Shown: piece by piece, positions 6,982 to 14,703 of the stretch | Position numbering within the stretch: the first letter of the stretch is position 1 | Layout: each line of letters begins with the position of its first letter | Source: Firmicutes bacterium CAG:534 | GTDB lineage: Bacteria > Bacillota > Clostridia > Lachnospirales > Lachnospiraceae | Direction: 5' to 3' | NCBI GenBank assembly: GCA_000436115.1 | Contig: FR894529.1 | Coordinates: 14,014 to 44,518 of the forward strand | DNA: 30,505 nt | Position numbers and translations under genes: made by a program | Notes under the pieces: generated by a model | Seen by the model: only the letters and a program-made list of their open reading frames with translations | Database searches by the model: none | Told to the model about the DNA's origin: nothing

Positions 6982-7410
6982 ATGATAGCATTAGGAAGTG
7001 ATCATGGCGGATTTGATCTGAAATGTGAGATCATGGAGCATTTAAAGGAAAGAGGTCTGGAGTACAAGGATTACGGCTGCTTTGACAAAAGCTCCTGTGA
7101 TTATCCGGATTTTGCAAAGCAGGCAGCAAAGGCGGTTGCAGAGGGCAGCTGTGAAAGAGGGATCCTTGTGTGCACAACAGGAATTGGGATCTCCATTGCG
7201 GCAAACAAGGTGAAGGGCGTCCGCTGTGCATTATGTACAGACCCTTATATGGCAAAGATGACAAGGCTTCATAATGACGCCAATATGCTTGCCCTGGGAC
7301 AGGGCATCGTAGGGAAAAACCTGGCGCTGGAGATCGTGGATACCTTTCTGGACACTGCTTTTTCCGAAGAGGAAAAGCATAAAAGAAGGATCGCTAAGCT
7401 GGAAGATTAA
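6982..7410 (+). CDS. rpiB: Ribose 5-phosphate isomerase B
   Basis: The enzyme interconverts ribose 5-phosphate and ribulose 5-phosphate in the non-oxidative pentose phosphate pathway; some RpiB/LacAB relatives act on allose or galactose phosphates. The 142-residue product is standard length. It opens with MIALGSDHGGFDLK, has the active-site Cys64 in VCTTGIGIS, and has His97 in RLHNDANMLALG. An ATG at 6952 in frame would add 10 residues, but ATG 6982 has GAGGAAA at good spacing and matches the usual N-terminus. It follows tsaC closely. The same two genes are near neighbours upstream of the ATP synthase operon in Bacillus subtilis (ywlC and ywlF), as they are here. Confidence 0.95.
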   Translation: MIALGSDHGGFDLKCEIMEHLKERGLEYKDYGCFDKSSCDYPDFAKQAAKAVAEGSCERGILVCTTGIGISIAANKVKGVRCALCTDPYMAKMTRLHNDANMLALGQGIVGKNLALEIVDTFLDTAFSEEEKHKRRIAKLED

Positions 7411-7453
7411 AGGCATCAAAGACAGGAAATCATAAGGAAAGGAAGGTGGACGC

Positions 7454-8638
7454 ATGAGAAAAAGCAGGATATATGCAGGGAAAAAAGCGGTTGCAGCTAT
7501 GATGGCGGCTGTTCTTTTGATCTGCGCATTTCCCATGCCCGCCTTTGCCGATAACAATAAGATCAACGAGCTTGAGGATGAGATCAAGCGTAAAAAGGAA
7601 GAACGGGAACAGACCAAGGGAGAGATCAACGAGCGGAAGGATGAGCTTGAGGATCTTCAGGAGACCACGGAGGGCCTTAAGGGAGAACTGAACAATTTAA
7701 ACGCCAATCTGACGGAGGTCAGCAACAATCTGGAGGAACTGGAAAAGCAGATCGAGGACAAGAACGCGGAGATCGAGCAGACAAATCAAGAGCTTGACGA
7801 AGCCAGACAAACAGAGCAGACCCAGTATGCGGCGATGAAAAAAAGAGTTCAGTTCATGTATGAAAAGCAGGACTATGTGATGCTGGAAATGCTGTTTGGA
7901 TCTGCAAGCTTTTCCGACTTTCTCAACCGGAATAATTATTTTGAACAGCTTTCGGCCTATGACAGGAAACAGCTGGAAGCATTTAAGGCTACCAGACAGG
8001 AGATCGAACAAAAGGAAGCACAGCTGGAAAAAGAAAAAAAGGATCTGGACGAGCTGAAGGTAGATGTGGAGGCAGAGCAGAGCCGCTTTGCCGGACTTGT
8101 AAGCCAGACCAAAGGGCAGATCTCCAACTATCAGAGCGAAATGTCAAATACTGAGGCGGAAATGCTTGCCTATGAAAAACAGCTTGAGGAGCAGAACAAC
8201 GATATTGCAAAGCTGCAGGCAGAACTGGCAGAGGAAAGAAGACTGTCCCAGCTGGCAGCCCAGTCAGCCTGGAGAGATATTTCGGAGGTGACCTTTGCGG
8301 ACGGAGACAGATACCTTTTGGCAAATCTGATCTACTGTGAAGCCGGAAACCAGCCCTATGAAGGACAGGTGGCTGTAGGAGCCGTCGTCATAAACCGGGT
8401 GCTCAGCTCCGTGTTCCCAGATACGGTAGTGGGCGTGATCTACCAGAATAAACAGTTCTCGCCGGTGGCCAGCGGAAGACTTGCTCTGGCATTAGCCGAG
8501 GATCATGCTACGGCGGCGTGCTACCGCGCAGCGGATGAAGCCATGGCCGGGGCAACCACAGTGGGAAACTGTCTGTTTTTCAGAACGCCCATTGACGGTC
8601 TTACCGGGACACAGATCGGCGGACATATCTTCTATTAG
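7454..8638 (+). CDS. Secreted coiled-coil protein with C-terminal SleB-type cell wall hydrolase domain
   Basis: The 394-residue protein has a cleavable-looking signal peptide (residues 1-32, ending PMPAFA-D). Long coiled coils follow (about 35-120 and 165-270), rich in Glu, Lys, Leu and Gln, with a hinge region (about 125-160: KKRVQFMYEKQDYVMLEMLFGSA) like that of PcsB/EnvC-type proteins. The C-terminal domain (about 280-394) is the Hydrolase_2/SleB domain: NLIYCEAGNQPYEGQVAVG with expected catalytic Glu296, VINRV and NKQFSPV. SleB enzymes are lytic transglycosylases of cortex peptidoglycan. Having this domain on a PcsB-like coiled coil suggests control of activity through the coiled coil, as known for PcsB and FtsEX, but that is inference. 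It has an AAGGAAGGTGG ribosome binding site and lies 43 bp after rpiB. Confidence 0.88.
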   Translation: MRKSRIYAGKKAVAAMMAAVLLICAFPMPAFADNNKINELEDEIKRKKEEREQTKGEINERKDELEDLQETTEGLKGELNNLNANLTEVSNNLEELEKQIEDKNAEIEQTNQELDEARQTEQTQYAAMKKRVQFMYEKQDYVMLEMLFGSASFSDFLNRNNYFEQLSAYDRKQLEAFKATRQEIEQKEAQLEKEKKDLDELKVDVEAEQSRFAGLVSQTKGQISNYQSEMSNTEAEMLAYEKQLEEQNNDIAKLQAELAEERRLSQLAAQSAWRDISEVTFADGDRYLLANLIYCEAGNQPYEGQVAVGAVVINRVLSSVFPDTVVGVIYQNKQFSPVASGRLALALAEDHATAACYRAADEAMAGATTVGNCLFFRTPIDGLTGTQIGGHIFY

Positions 8639-8686
8639 TACAAAACGACATTAAAATAAAAGTGAAAAATAAAAAGCTGTGAGGAA

Positions 8687-9157
8687 TCAGGCTTCCAGAT
8701 AGGCCTTCAGAGAAGGAAAATTTCCGGAATAAATGATGCCGAGCAGCTTATCTAATTTCCGGAGGCAGGATTTCAGAGTATCAAGGCTGATGGAACGGGC
8801 TTCCAGTGCAGCGACCAGTTCGTCCAGATCCACTACTTTTACAAAGCCGTCAGGATAAATGATCACATCTGCAAGCAGATCGGTGACCATAAGAATATTT
8901 TCGGCAGGAGAATAATGGAAGTCAACAATGTCACAATACCAGTAGAGAAGAGAATCATCTTCCAGGCAGAATTTGCTGACCTTGAAGCCTTCCTTCAGAA
9001 AATAGCAGGACATGCCATGGTGCAGATCTTTTTTGGGATGGAGCGCTTTCCAGGAGGTGACGATCCTTTCTTCATTGCAGGAAAGGATAAGGTCGTCTTT
9101 CAGGGGAATACATTCATCCGGAATGATCCGTTTACGATAGAGGATAGGATTTGCCAT
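8687..9157 (-). CDS. DUF402 domain protein
   Basis: This 156-residue soluble protein belongs to the DUF402 family. Characterised members hydrolyse nucleoside di- and triphosphates (Ntdp in Staphylococcus) or act on CMP-phosphonates (FomD). The core motif appears as LLYWYCDIVDF, followed by a basic/acidic YSPAENILMVTDLLADVIIYPDGFVKVVDLDEL stretch that contributes the metal-binding acidic residues in the family. The substrate here is not known. The start has a TAAGGAGG site. The gene is transcribed away from the ATP synthase operon, and its 3' end faces the SleB-like gene with only 48 bp and no clear terminator between them. Confidence 0.88.
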   Translation of the reverse strand: MANPILYRKRIIPDECIPLKDDLILSCNEERIVTSWKALHPKKDLHHGMSCYFLKEGFKVSKFCLEDDSLLYWYCDIVDFHYSPAENILMVTDLLADVIIYPDGFVKVVDLDELVAALEARSISLDTLKSCLRKLDKLLGIIYSGNFPSLKAYLEA

Positions 9158-9275
9158 ATTGCCTCCTTAATGGGCTGCAAAAGCCCTGTTCACCCACATG
9201 TTCAGAATAAGTTTTGTATTTAGAAAAATACTACTCTCCGGGGAATGAAAAGTCAATGGGAATGAATTATTATTC

Positions 9276-9304
9276 TGGACAGAAATGGGGAAAATGGGTA
9301 TAAT
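9276..9304 (+). promoter_or_regulatory. Promoter of the ATP synthase operon
   Basis: TGGACA (9276-9281), 17 bp, TATAAT (9299-9304). The predicted start near 9311 gives a leader of about 60 nt with a small hairpin (9331-9336 with 9348-9353) ahead of the GGAAAGGGAG ribosome binding site. No other promoter of this quality appears before the terminator at 16528. Confidence 0.85.
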
Positions 9305-9369
9305 CAAATAGTGGATGCATAAGCAGGGATTTCAGGCAAAAAAGCGTCCTGAAGGAAAGGGAGATACAT

Positions 9370-9675
9370 GTGAAATTCAATAGAAGCGTTTATCAGGCAC
9401 TTATGATGATCAGCCAGTTTGGAATTAACATGCTTGTCCCTGTTTTTATCTGTTCCTTCGCCGGAATGTGGTTAGATAAAAAGCTGGGAACAGATTTCCT
9501 TATCATTATTTTTTTTATTCTGGGGGCAGTTTCCGGAGGCTATAACGTATTTCGGTTTGCCAGAAGGATCTATCAGGGAGATGTGGAGCAGTCAGCTTAT
9601 CTGCACAGAGGAAGAAAGAGCAGGAGTAAAGCAGATGAAAGAAAGGATCACAAGGATCAACAGGACACTCTTTGA
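9370..9675 (+). CDS. atpZ: AtpZ/AtpI family protein
   Basis: First gene of the ATP synthase operon. The 101-residue product has two membrane helices (about 8-32 and 41-61) with GMWLDKKLGTDFL between them, the usual AtpZ signature, and a highly charged tail. AtpZ proteins help assembly of the c-ring and may affect Mg2+ or Ca2+ transport; the function is less certain than that of the enzyme subunits. The start codon is GTG, with GGAAAGGGAG a few bases before it. Its 3' end overlaps the next gene by 41 bp, so the two are translationally linked. Confidence 0.85.
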   Translation: MKFNRSVYQALMMISQFGINMLVPVFICSFAGMWLDKKLGTDFLIIIFFILGAVSGGYNVFRFARRIYQGDVEQSAYLHRGRKSRSKADERKDHKDQQDTL

Positions 9676-10081
9676 GCTCTGGACGGGTATCCTGATTTTT
9701 GGCGTAATCTGCCAGGTCTTTGTATTTGCGTGCAGGGACAAGGCCTCGTACAGCCTGGGCCTGTGGATCGGAGTGCTCACGGCAGCTTTAGGGGCTCTGC
9801 ACATGTGGTACAGCCTTGAGAAAAATCTGGAGCTTGGTGAAAAGACAGCAGTGCGCAAGCTTGCAGCAGGCAGTGCCGTCAGGTATCTGTTTTACGGTGC
9901 CGTTCTGATCCTGGTATCGGTAAGCAGGGTGGCCAGTCCGCTTTCCGTATTTCTTGGAATGATGGGACTGAAAGCAGCAGCTTATCTGCAGCCGTTTTCC
10001 AAAAAAATCAGTGTTTTGTTATACGGAGAGGAAATTCTTCCTCCGCTAATAGAAGAACCTGTGGATGAACAGGATGTGTAA
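9635..10081 (+). CDS. atpI: ATP synthase subunit I-like protein
   Basis: The 148-residue protein has four predicted membrane helices (about 13-35, 38-62, 75-97 and 101-118). It sits between atpZ and atpB, the usual place of the subunit I accessory protein, which helps assemble the c-ring. Sequence conservation in this family is low, so the call rests mainly on topology, size and position. The frame is open from 9557, but ATG 9635 has AGGAG at 9622-9626 and removes an implausible hydrophilic N-terminus. It overlaps atpZ by 41 bp and ends 12 bp before atpB. Confidence 0.75.
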   Translation: MKERITRINRTLFELWTGILIFGVICQVFVFACRDKASYSLGLWIGVLTAALGALHMWYSLEKNLELGEKTAVRKLAAGSAVRYLFYGAVLILVSVSRVASPLSVFLGMMGLKAAAYLQPFSKKISVLLYGEEILPPLIEEPVDEQDV

Positions 10082-10093
10082 GGAGGTGAGAGT

Positions 10094-10819
10094 ATGGAAC
10101 AGGGTATATTGCTATCCGGGGGAGCTGACGTGGATTTTATGATCCATGGCGTGTTTTCCTATCAGCTGTTCGGACAAACAGTCTGGATCACCACGACCCA
10201 TGTCTGCGTTCTGATCGTTATGCTGGTCATCATTGCTTTTTGCATCGCCGCAAACAGAATGGTAAAGCATGCAACAGAAGTGCCAAGCGGATTTCAAAAT
10301 GTGGTGGAACTGATCGTTGAAAAGCTGGACGGCATGGTTGGCGGCGTTATGGGAAAGCAGGCAGTCAGATTTCGGAACTATATCGGCACGATCTTTATTT
10401 TTATCCTGCTGAGCAATTTTTCCGGTTTGTTTGGGCTCAGACCGCCGACAGCCGATTACGGAGTCACGTTTGCGCTGGCGATTATTTCCTTTACGCTGAT
10501 CCGCTTCAACGAATTGAAATATCAGAAGCTTTCAGGCGTGTTAAAAGGATTGTGTGATCCGTGGCCTATATGGGCGCCGATCAATATTATCGGAAATCTG
10601 GCAGTGCCGATCTCTTTGTCATTGCGTCTGTTTGCCAATATCTTATCGGGAACAGCCATTATGGCTCTGATCTACACGCTGCTGAACAAGGTGGCCATTA
10701 TCTGGCCGGCAGCATTACATGTGTATTTTGATCTGTTTTCAGGTGCGATCCAGACCTATGTATTCTGTATGCTTACAATGACGTACATTGCAGATGCATG
10801 CGGCGACGGGGAACCTTAA
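10094..10819 (+). CDS. atpB: F-type ATP synthase subunit a
   Basis: Subunit a forms the two ion half-channels against the c-ring in the membrane. The 241-residue protein has five to six hydrophobic helices. The essential arginine is present (Arg178 in SLRLFANILSG), together with the PINIIGNLAVPISLSL stretch before it and the final helix with LHVYFDLFSGAIQTYVFCMLT. The N-terminus is short and extracytoplasmic, as in other Gram-positive bacteria. AAGGAGG precedes the ATG. The next gene, atpE, follows after 44 bp with its own AAGGAGG. Confidence 0.96.
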   Translation: MEQGILLSGGADVDFMIHGVFSYQLFGQTVWITTTHVCVLIVMLVIIAFCIAANRMVKHATEVPSGFQNVVELIVEKLDGMVGGVMGKQAVRFRNYIGTIFIFILLSNFSGLFGLRPPTADYGVTFALAIISFTLIRFNELKYQKLSGVLKGLCDPWPIWAPINIIGNLAVPISLSLRLFANILSGTAIMALIYTLLNKVAIIWPAALHVYFDLFSGAIQTYVFCMLTMTYIADACGDGEP

Positions 10820-10863
10820 AAATTGAAAAACATTAAGTAAAGACAAACAAGGAGGAAACAAAA

Positions 10864-11118
10864 ATGGAATTTAACAACGAGTTTATTTTAGGATGCTCAG
10901 CAATCGGTGCAGGACTTGCACTTATCGCAGGTATCGGACCCGGTGTAGGACAGGGAATTGCAGCAGGACATGCGGCAGCAGCAGTAGGTAGAAATCCGGG
11001 CGCAAAGTCTGAGATCACTTCTACCATGTTACTTGGACAGGCAGTAGCAGAGACCACAGGTCTTTATGGCTTGCTGATTGGTATTATTCTGTTGTTCGTA
11101 CAGCCTCTTACCAAATAA
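10864..11118 (+). CDS. atpE: F-type ATP synthase subunit c, predicted Na+-binding type
   Basis: The 84-residue hairpin of two helices forms the rotor ring. The polar loop RNPGAKSE (residues 43-50) is typical. The ion site has Gln30 in helix 1 (GPGVGQG, following Pro26) and Val61, Glu63, Thr64, Thr65 and Tyr68 in helix 2 (VAETTGLY). In the sodium-translocating enzyme of Ilyobacter tartaricus the ligands are Gln32, Val63, Glu65 and Ser66, with Thr67 and Tyr70 completing the network. The pattern here matches with Ser replaced by Thr. Proton-specific c subunits normally lack the Gln and the Ser/Thr after the Glu. Na+ use is inferred from these residues. The codons of this gene look biased, as expected for a highly translated gene. 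Confidence 0.97.
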   Translation: MEFNNEFILGCSAIGAGLALIAGIGPGVGQGIAAGHAAAAVGRNPGAKSEITSTMLLGQAVAETTGLYGLLIGIILLFVQPLTK

Positions 11119-11155
11119 GAAGCCCTAGGGCTAAAAAAAGAAAGGAGGCTTATGG

Positions 11156-11674
11156 ATGGAACCCAGATTATTTGACCTGGATCTACAGCTTTTGGCGGAT
11201 GCCGGCCTTATGATCATTGCGGTTTTCGTGCTCTTCTTGGTAGCATCCTATTTCCTGTTTAATCCTGTCCGCGAGATGATGGCAAAAAGACAGGAGAAGA
11301 TAAAGGGTGAGCTTGACAGCGCAGCAAAGGATCAGGAAGATGCCAGACTGCTGAAAGAGCAGTATGAGGGCAAGCTTCATGACATCAACAAAGAGGCGGA
11401 AGAGATCCTCAGTGATGCCAGAAAACGGGCTATGGAAAATGAAAACAGAATCGTAGACCAGGCAAAGGAAGAAGCGGCCAGAATTATTGAGAGAGCGAAA
11501 ACCGAGGCAGAGCTTGAAAAGCAGAAGGCAATGGACGACGTAAAACGTGAAATGATCGTTCTTGCTTCTGTGATGGCGGGAAAGGTAGTGAAGGAGTCGA
11601 TCGATACCACCGTGCAGGAAAGCCTGATCAATGATACATTAAAGGAAATAGGTGAGAGCACATGGCAAAGCTAG
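11156..11674 (+). CDS. atpF: F-type ATP synthase subunit b
   Basis: Peripheral stalk subunit. The 172-residue protein has one N-terminal membrane helix (about 14-36) followed by FNPVREMMAKRQEKI, the usual junction. A long, highly charged helix (about 40-160) then dimerises and carries subunit delta. A second ATG at 11152 is in another frame and closed after a few codons, so ATG 11156 is the start, with AAAGGAGG upstream. Its last 13 bp overlap atpH. Confidence 0.96.
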   Translation: MEPRLFDLDLQLLADAGLMIIAVFVLFLVASYFLFNPVREMMAKRQEKIKGELDSAAKDQEDARLLKEQYEGKLHDINKEAEEILSDARKRAMENENRIVDQAKEEAARIIERAKTEAELEKQKAMDDVKREMIVLASVMAGKVVKESIDTTVQESLINDTLKEIGESTWQS

Positions 11675-12210
11675 TAGGAACCACATATGGAGAGGCTTTG
11701 TTTGAGCTTGCCGTGGATGAGGGAAGAGAGGAGCAGTTTTTAGAAGAAGTGACCGCTCTGAAAGAGCTTCTGAAGCAGAACCCGGACTTTGAAAAGCTGA
11801 TGAACCATCCCAAGATCTTAAAGGAAGAGAAGATCAAGGTTCTTGAGGAGGTTTTTGAAGGAAGGATTTCAAAGGAGCTTTTAGGACTTTTACATCTGGT
11901 GGTAAGTAAGGACCGATATGGACAGATCAATGAGATATTGGACTATTTTATTGCAGAGGTAAAGAAGTCTCAAAGGATCGGAATTGCTTATGTGACCACG
12001 GCAATCCCCCTTGGCGAAGCAAAAAAGAAGGAAATAGAAGAAAAGCTGTTAGAGACCACAGACTTCGTGAAGATGGAAATGCACTATCAGGTGGAAGAAG
12101 ACCTGATCGGCGGTATGATCATCAGGATCGGCGACCGGGTTGTGGACAGCAGCGTAAGAACAAAGCTGTTTGATCTTCGGAGAGATCTGCTTAAGATCCA
12201 GCTAAAATAA
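11662..12210 (+). CDS. atpH: F-type ATP synthase subunit delta
   Basis: Delta (OSCP) joins the peripheral stalk to the top of the F1 head. The 182-residue protein has the N-terminal helical domain (GTTYGEALFELAVDEG through LLGLLHLVVSKDRY, about 5-90) and the C-terminal domain with VTTAIPLGEAKK and the conserved DLIGGMIIRIGDRVVDSSVRTKL signature (about 140-172). It starts inside atpF, behind AATAGGTGAG, which suggests coupled translation. Confidence 0.96.
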   Translation: MAKLVGTTYGEALFELAVDEGREEQFLEEVTALKELLKQNPDFEKLMNHPKILKEEKIKVLEEVFEGRISKELLGLLHLVVSKDRYGQINEILDYFIAEVKKSQRIGIAYVTTAIPLGEAKKKEIEEKLLETTDFVKMEMHYQVEEDLIGGMIIRIGDRVVDSSVRTKLFDLRRDLLKIQLK

Positions 12211-12244
12211 ATCAGTAACCAGAAAAGAAAGGTGCGTAAGAACC

Positions 12245-13753
12245 ATGAATTTGAGACCGGAAGAAATCAGCTCTGTGATCAAAGAGCAGATCAAGAGATA
12301 TGCCTCAGAGCTTGAAGTTTCAGATGTCGGCAGCGTAATCCAGGTTGCCGATGGTATTGCACGAGTACATGGTCTTGAAAACGCTATGCAGGGAGAGCTT
12401 CTGGAATTCCCCGGGGAAGTATACGGAATGGTACTGAACCTGGAAGAGGACAACGTAGGTGCCGTTCTCTTGGGAAATCAGAAGAACATCAGTGAAGGTG
12501 ACATTGTTAAGACCACCGGACGCGTTGTGGAAGTTCCTGTAGGCGATGCCATGCTTGGGCGTGTCGTAAACGCTTTGGGCCAGCCCATTGATGGAAAGGG
12601 CCCCGTGCAGACCGAAAAATATCGTAAGATAGAGAGAGTTGCTTCCGGCGTTATCACCAGAAAATCTGTTGATACGCCGCTTCAGACAGGTATTAAGGCG
12701 ATTGACTCCATGGTGCCTATCGGAAGAGGACAGCGTGAGCTTATCATTGGCGACAGACAGACAGGAAAAACTGCGATTGCCATCGATACCATTATCAATC
12801 AAAAGGGACAGGGCGTAAAATGTATTTATGTAGCCATTGGACAAAAGGCTTCCACAGTAGCGTCTATCGTGAAGACTCTGGAAGAGTTTGGCGCAATGTC
12901 CTATACAACCGTTGTTGCAGCAACTGCAAGTGAGCTTGCTCCTTTGCAGTATATAGCGCCCTACTCCGGATGCGCTATCGGTGAAGAGTGGATGGAGAAC
13001 GGAGAGGACGTGCTTGTAGTTTATGACGATTTAAGTAAGCATGCAGCTGCATACCGTACCCTTTCCCTGCTTCTGAAGCGTCCGCCCGGCCGTGAGGCTT
13101 ATCCGGGAGATGTATTCTATCTGCATTCAAGACTTCTTGAGCGTGCAGCCAGAATGAGCGACGAGTATGGCGGAGGTTCCCTGACTGCATTACCTATTAT
13201 TGAAACGCAGGCAGGCGATGTTTCTGCTTATATTCCTACCAATGTTATCTCCATCACAGACGGACAGATCTACCTGGAAACAGAAATGTTCAATTCCGGT
13301 TTCCGCCCGGCTGTAAATGCTGGTCTTTCCGTGTCCCGTGTAGGTGGTGCGGCACAGATCAAAGCAATGAAGAAAATTGCAGCTCCTATCCGTGTAGAGC
13401 TTGCACAGTATAGAGAACTGGCAGCCTTTTCCCAGTTTGGCTCCGAGCTGGATGCCGATACCAAGGAAAAGCTTGCACAGGGTGAAAGGATCAAGGAGAT
13501 CTTAAAGCAGCCCCAGTATAAGCCCATGCCGGTTCAGTATCAGGTTATCATCATTTATGCGGCAACCAATAAGTATCTTTTGGATGTGCCTACAGAGGAG
13601 ATCACCCGGTTTGAAGAGGAGTTCTTTGAATTCCTGAACACCAAGTATCCTCAGGTACCTGCATCCATTGCTGAGGAAAAGGTGATTACCGAGAAAAACG
13701 AGGAAACACTGAAAAAGGCAATCCAGGAGTTCAAGGCAGGCTTTTTGAAATAA
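12245..13753 (+). CDS. atpA: F-type ATP synthase subunit alpha
   Basis: The 502-residue protein is full length, with the N-terminal beta barrel, the nucleotide domain and the C-terminal helical domain. The Walker A sequence GDRQTGKT is at residues 169-176. It also has the family motifs PIGRGQRELIIGDRQ, PGREAYPGDVFYLHSRLLERAA and the C-terminal SVSRVGGAAQ with its arginine finger. Alpha binds nucleotide at the non-catalytic sites and pairs with beta. It follows atpH after 34 bp with its own ribosome binding site. Confidence 0.98.
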   Translation: MNLRPEEISSVIKEQIKRYASELEVSDVGSVIQVADGIARVHGLENAMQGELLEFPGEVYGMVLNLEEDNVGAVLLGNQKNISEGDIVKTTGRVVEVPVGDAMLGRVVNALGQPIDGKGPVQTEKYRKIERVASGVITRKSVDTPLQTGIKAIDSMVPIGRGQRELIIGDRQTGKTAIAIDTIINQKGQGVKCIYVAIGQKASTVASIVKTLEEFGAMSYTTVVAATASELAPLQYIAPYSGCAIGEEWMENGEDVLVVYDDLSKHAAAYRTLSLLLKRPPGREAYPGDVFYLHSRLLERAARMSDEYGGGSLTALPIIETQAGDVSAYIPTNVISITDGQIYLETEMFNSGFRPAVNAGLSVSRVGGAAQIKAMKKIAAPIRVELAQYRELAAFSQFGSELDADTKEKLAQGERIKEILKQPQYKPMPVQYQVIIIYAATNKYLLDVPTEEITRFEEEFFEFLNTKYPQVPASIAEEKVITEKNEETLKKAIQEFKAGFLK

Positions 13754-13774
13754 GCAGAAAGGTAGGGTAATGTT

Positions 13775-14650
13775 ATGGCCTCAATGAGAGACATAAAAAG
13801 GCGTAAGGGCAGTATCGAAAGTACCCAGCAGATTACCAAGGCCATGAAGCTTGTTTCCACTGTAAAGCTGCAGAGAGCAAAGCAGAATGCAGAGAAATCC
13901 GGAGAATACTTTAAATCCATGTATGCTACGGTAAATTCTATTCTGAAAAGGACAGGAACCCTTCAGCATAAGTACCTGATGCCCGGAGCATCCGGAAAGA
14001 AGGCAGTGATCGTTATTACCTCAAACAGAGGACTGGCCGGAGGCTATAACTCGAATGTGGTAAAGCTGATCACCAGAGGGGAGCTTTCAGAAGAGGATCT
14101 TGCAATCTATGCCATTGGCAAAAAAGGAAAAGAAGCACTGCAGAGAAGCTACGAGATCAAAGCTGATTATTCGGATGTGATTGAGGAGCCCGCCTATGCA
14201 GACGCCATGGTGATTTCCAAGGAAGTGCTGAGCGCTTTCACCAGGGGAGAGATCAGCGAGATTTACCTGGCATATACAGGCTTTAAAAACACGGTTGTCC
14301 ATATTCCCACACTGATAAAGCTTTTGCCTGTGGAGGCAGGAGCCGGAGAAATCCAGGCAGGGGAAGAGGCAGCACAGGAGCCGGAAGAGAATGTGCCTAT
14401 GAATTTTGAACCGGAGGATGAAGAAGCCTTAAATCTGCTCATACCAAAGTACATTACCAGTTTGATATACGGAGGTATGATCGAATCGGTAGCCAGTGAA
14501 AATGGAGCCCGTATGCAGGCGATGGATTCTGCTACCAGCAATGCAGAAGAAATGATAGATGATTTGACCCTGCTTTATAACAGAGCCCGTCAGGGTTCCA
14601 TTACGCAGGAGCTTACGGAGATCATAGCAGGAGCAAATGCGATCTCATAA
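13775..14650 (+). CDS. atpG: F-type ATP synthase subunit gamma
   Basis: Gamma is the rotating central shaft. The 291-residue protein begins MASMRDIKRRKGSIESTQQI and ends with the conserved helix (NAEEMIDDLTLLYNRARQGSITQELTEIIAGANAI), both hallmarks. Between about residues 187 and 215 it carries a Glu/Pro/Ala-rich acidic insert (EIQAGEEAAQEPEEN) not found in the Bacillus or E. coli protein. It probably forms a surface loop. I believe similar inserts occur in other Lachnospiraceae, but this was not checked. A GGTAGGG site precedes the ATG. Confidence 0.97.
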   Translation: MASMRDIKRRKGSIESTQQITKAMKLVSTVKLQRAKQNAEKSGEYFKSMYATVNSILKRTGTLQHKYLMPGASGKKAVIVITSNRGLAGGYNSNVVKLITRGELSEEDLAIYAIGKKGKEALQRSYEIKADYSDVIEEPAYADAMVISKEVLSAFTRGEISEIYLAYTGFKNTVVHIPTLIKLLPVEAGAGEIQAGEEAAQEPEENVPMNFEPEDEEALNLLIPKYITSLIYGGMIESVASENGARMQAMDSATSNAEEMIDDLTLLYNRARQGSITQELTEIIAGANAIS

Positions 14651-14659
14651 GAAAGAAAC

Positions 14660-14682
14660 CCGGACCTGCAAAAGGTGTCCGG
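14660..14682 (+). other. Hairpin between atpG and atpD
   Basis: CCGGAC (14660-14665) pairs with GTCCGG (14677-14682) in the 53-bp atpG-atpD gap. There is no U-tract after it and transcription must continue into atpD, so it is more likely an mRNA-stability or processing element than a terminator. Confidence 0.45.
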
Positions 14683-14703
14683 AAAGGAAGATTGGAGGAA
14701 GAA

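Noticed and set aside
9557..9634. Extended N-terminus of the subunit I-like protein
   Set aside because: It lies within atpZ, is hydrophilic and has no ribosome binding site; ATG 9635 does.
14660..14682. Intrinsic terminator between atpG and atpD
   Set aside because: No U-tract follows the stem and splitting the operon before the catalytic subunit is implausible.
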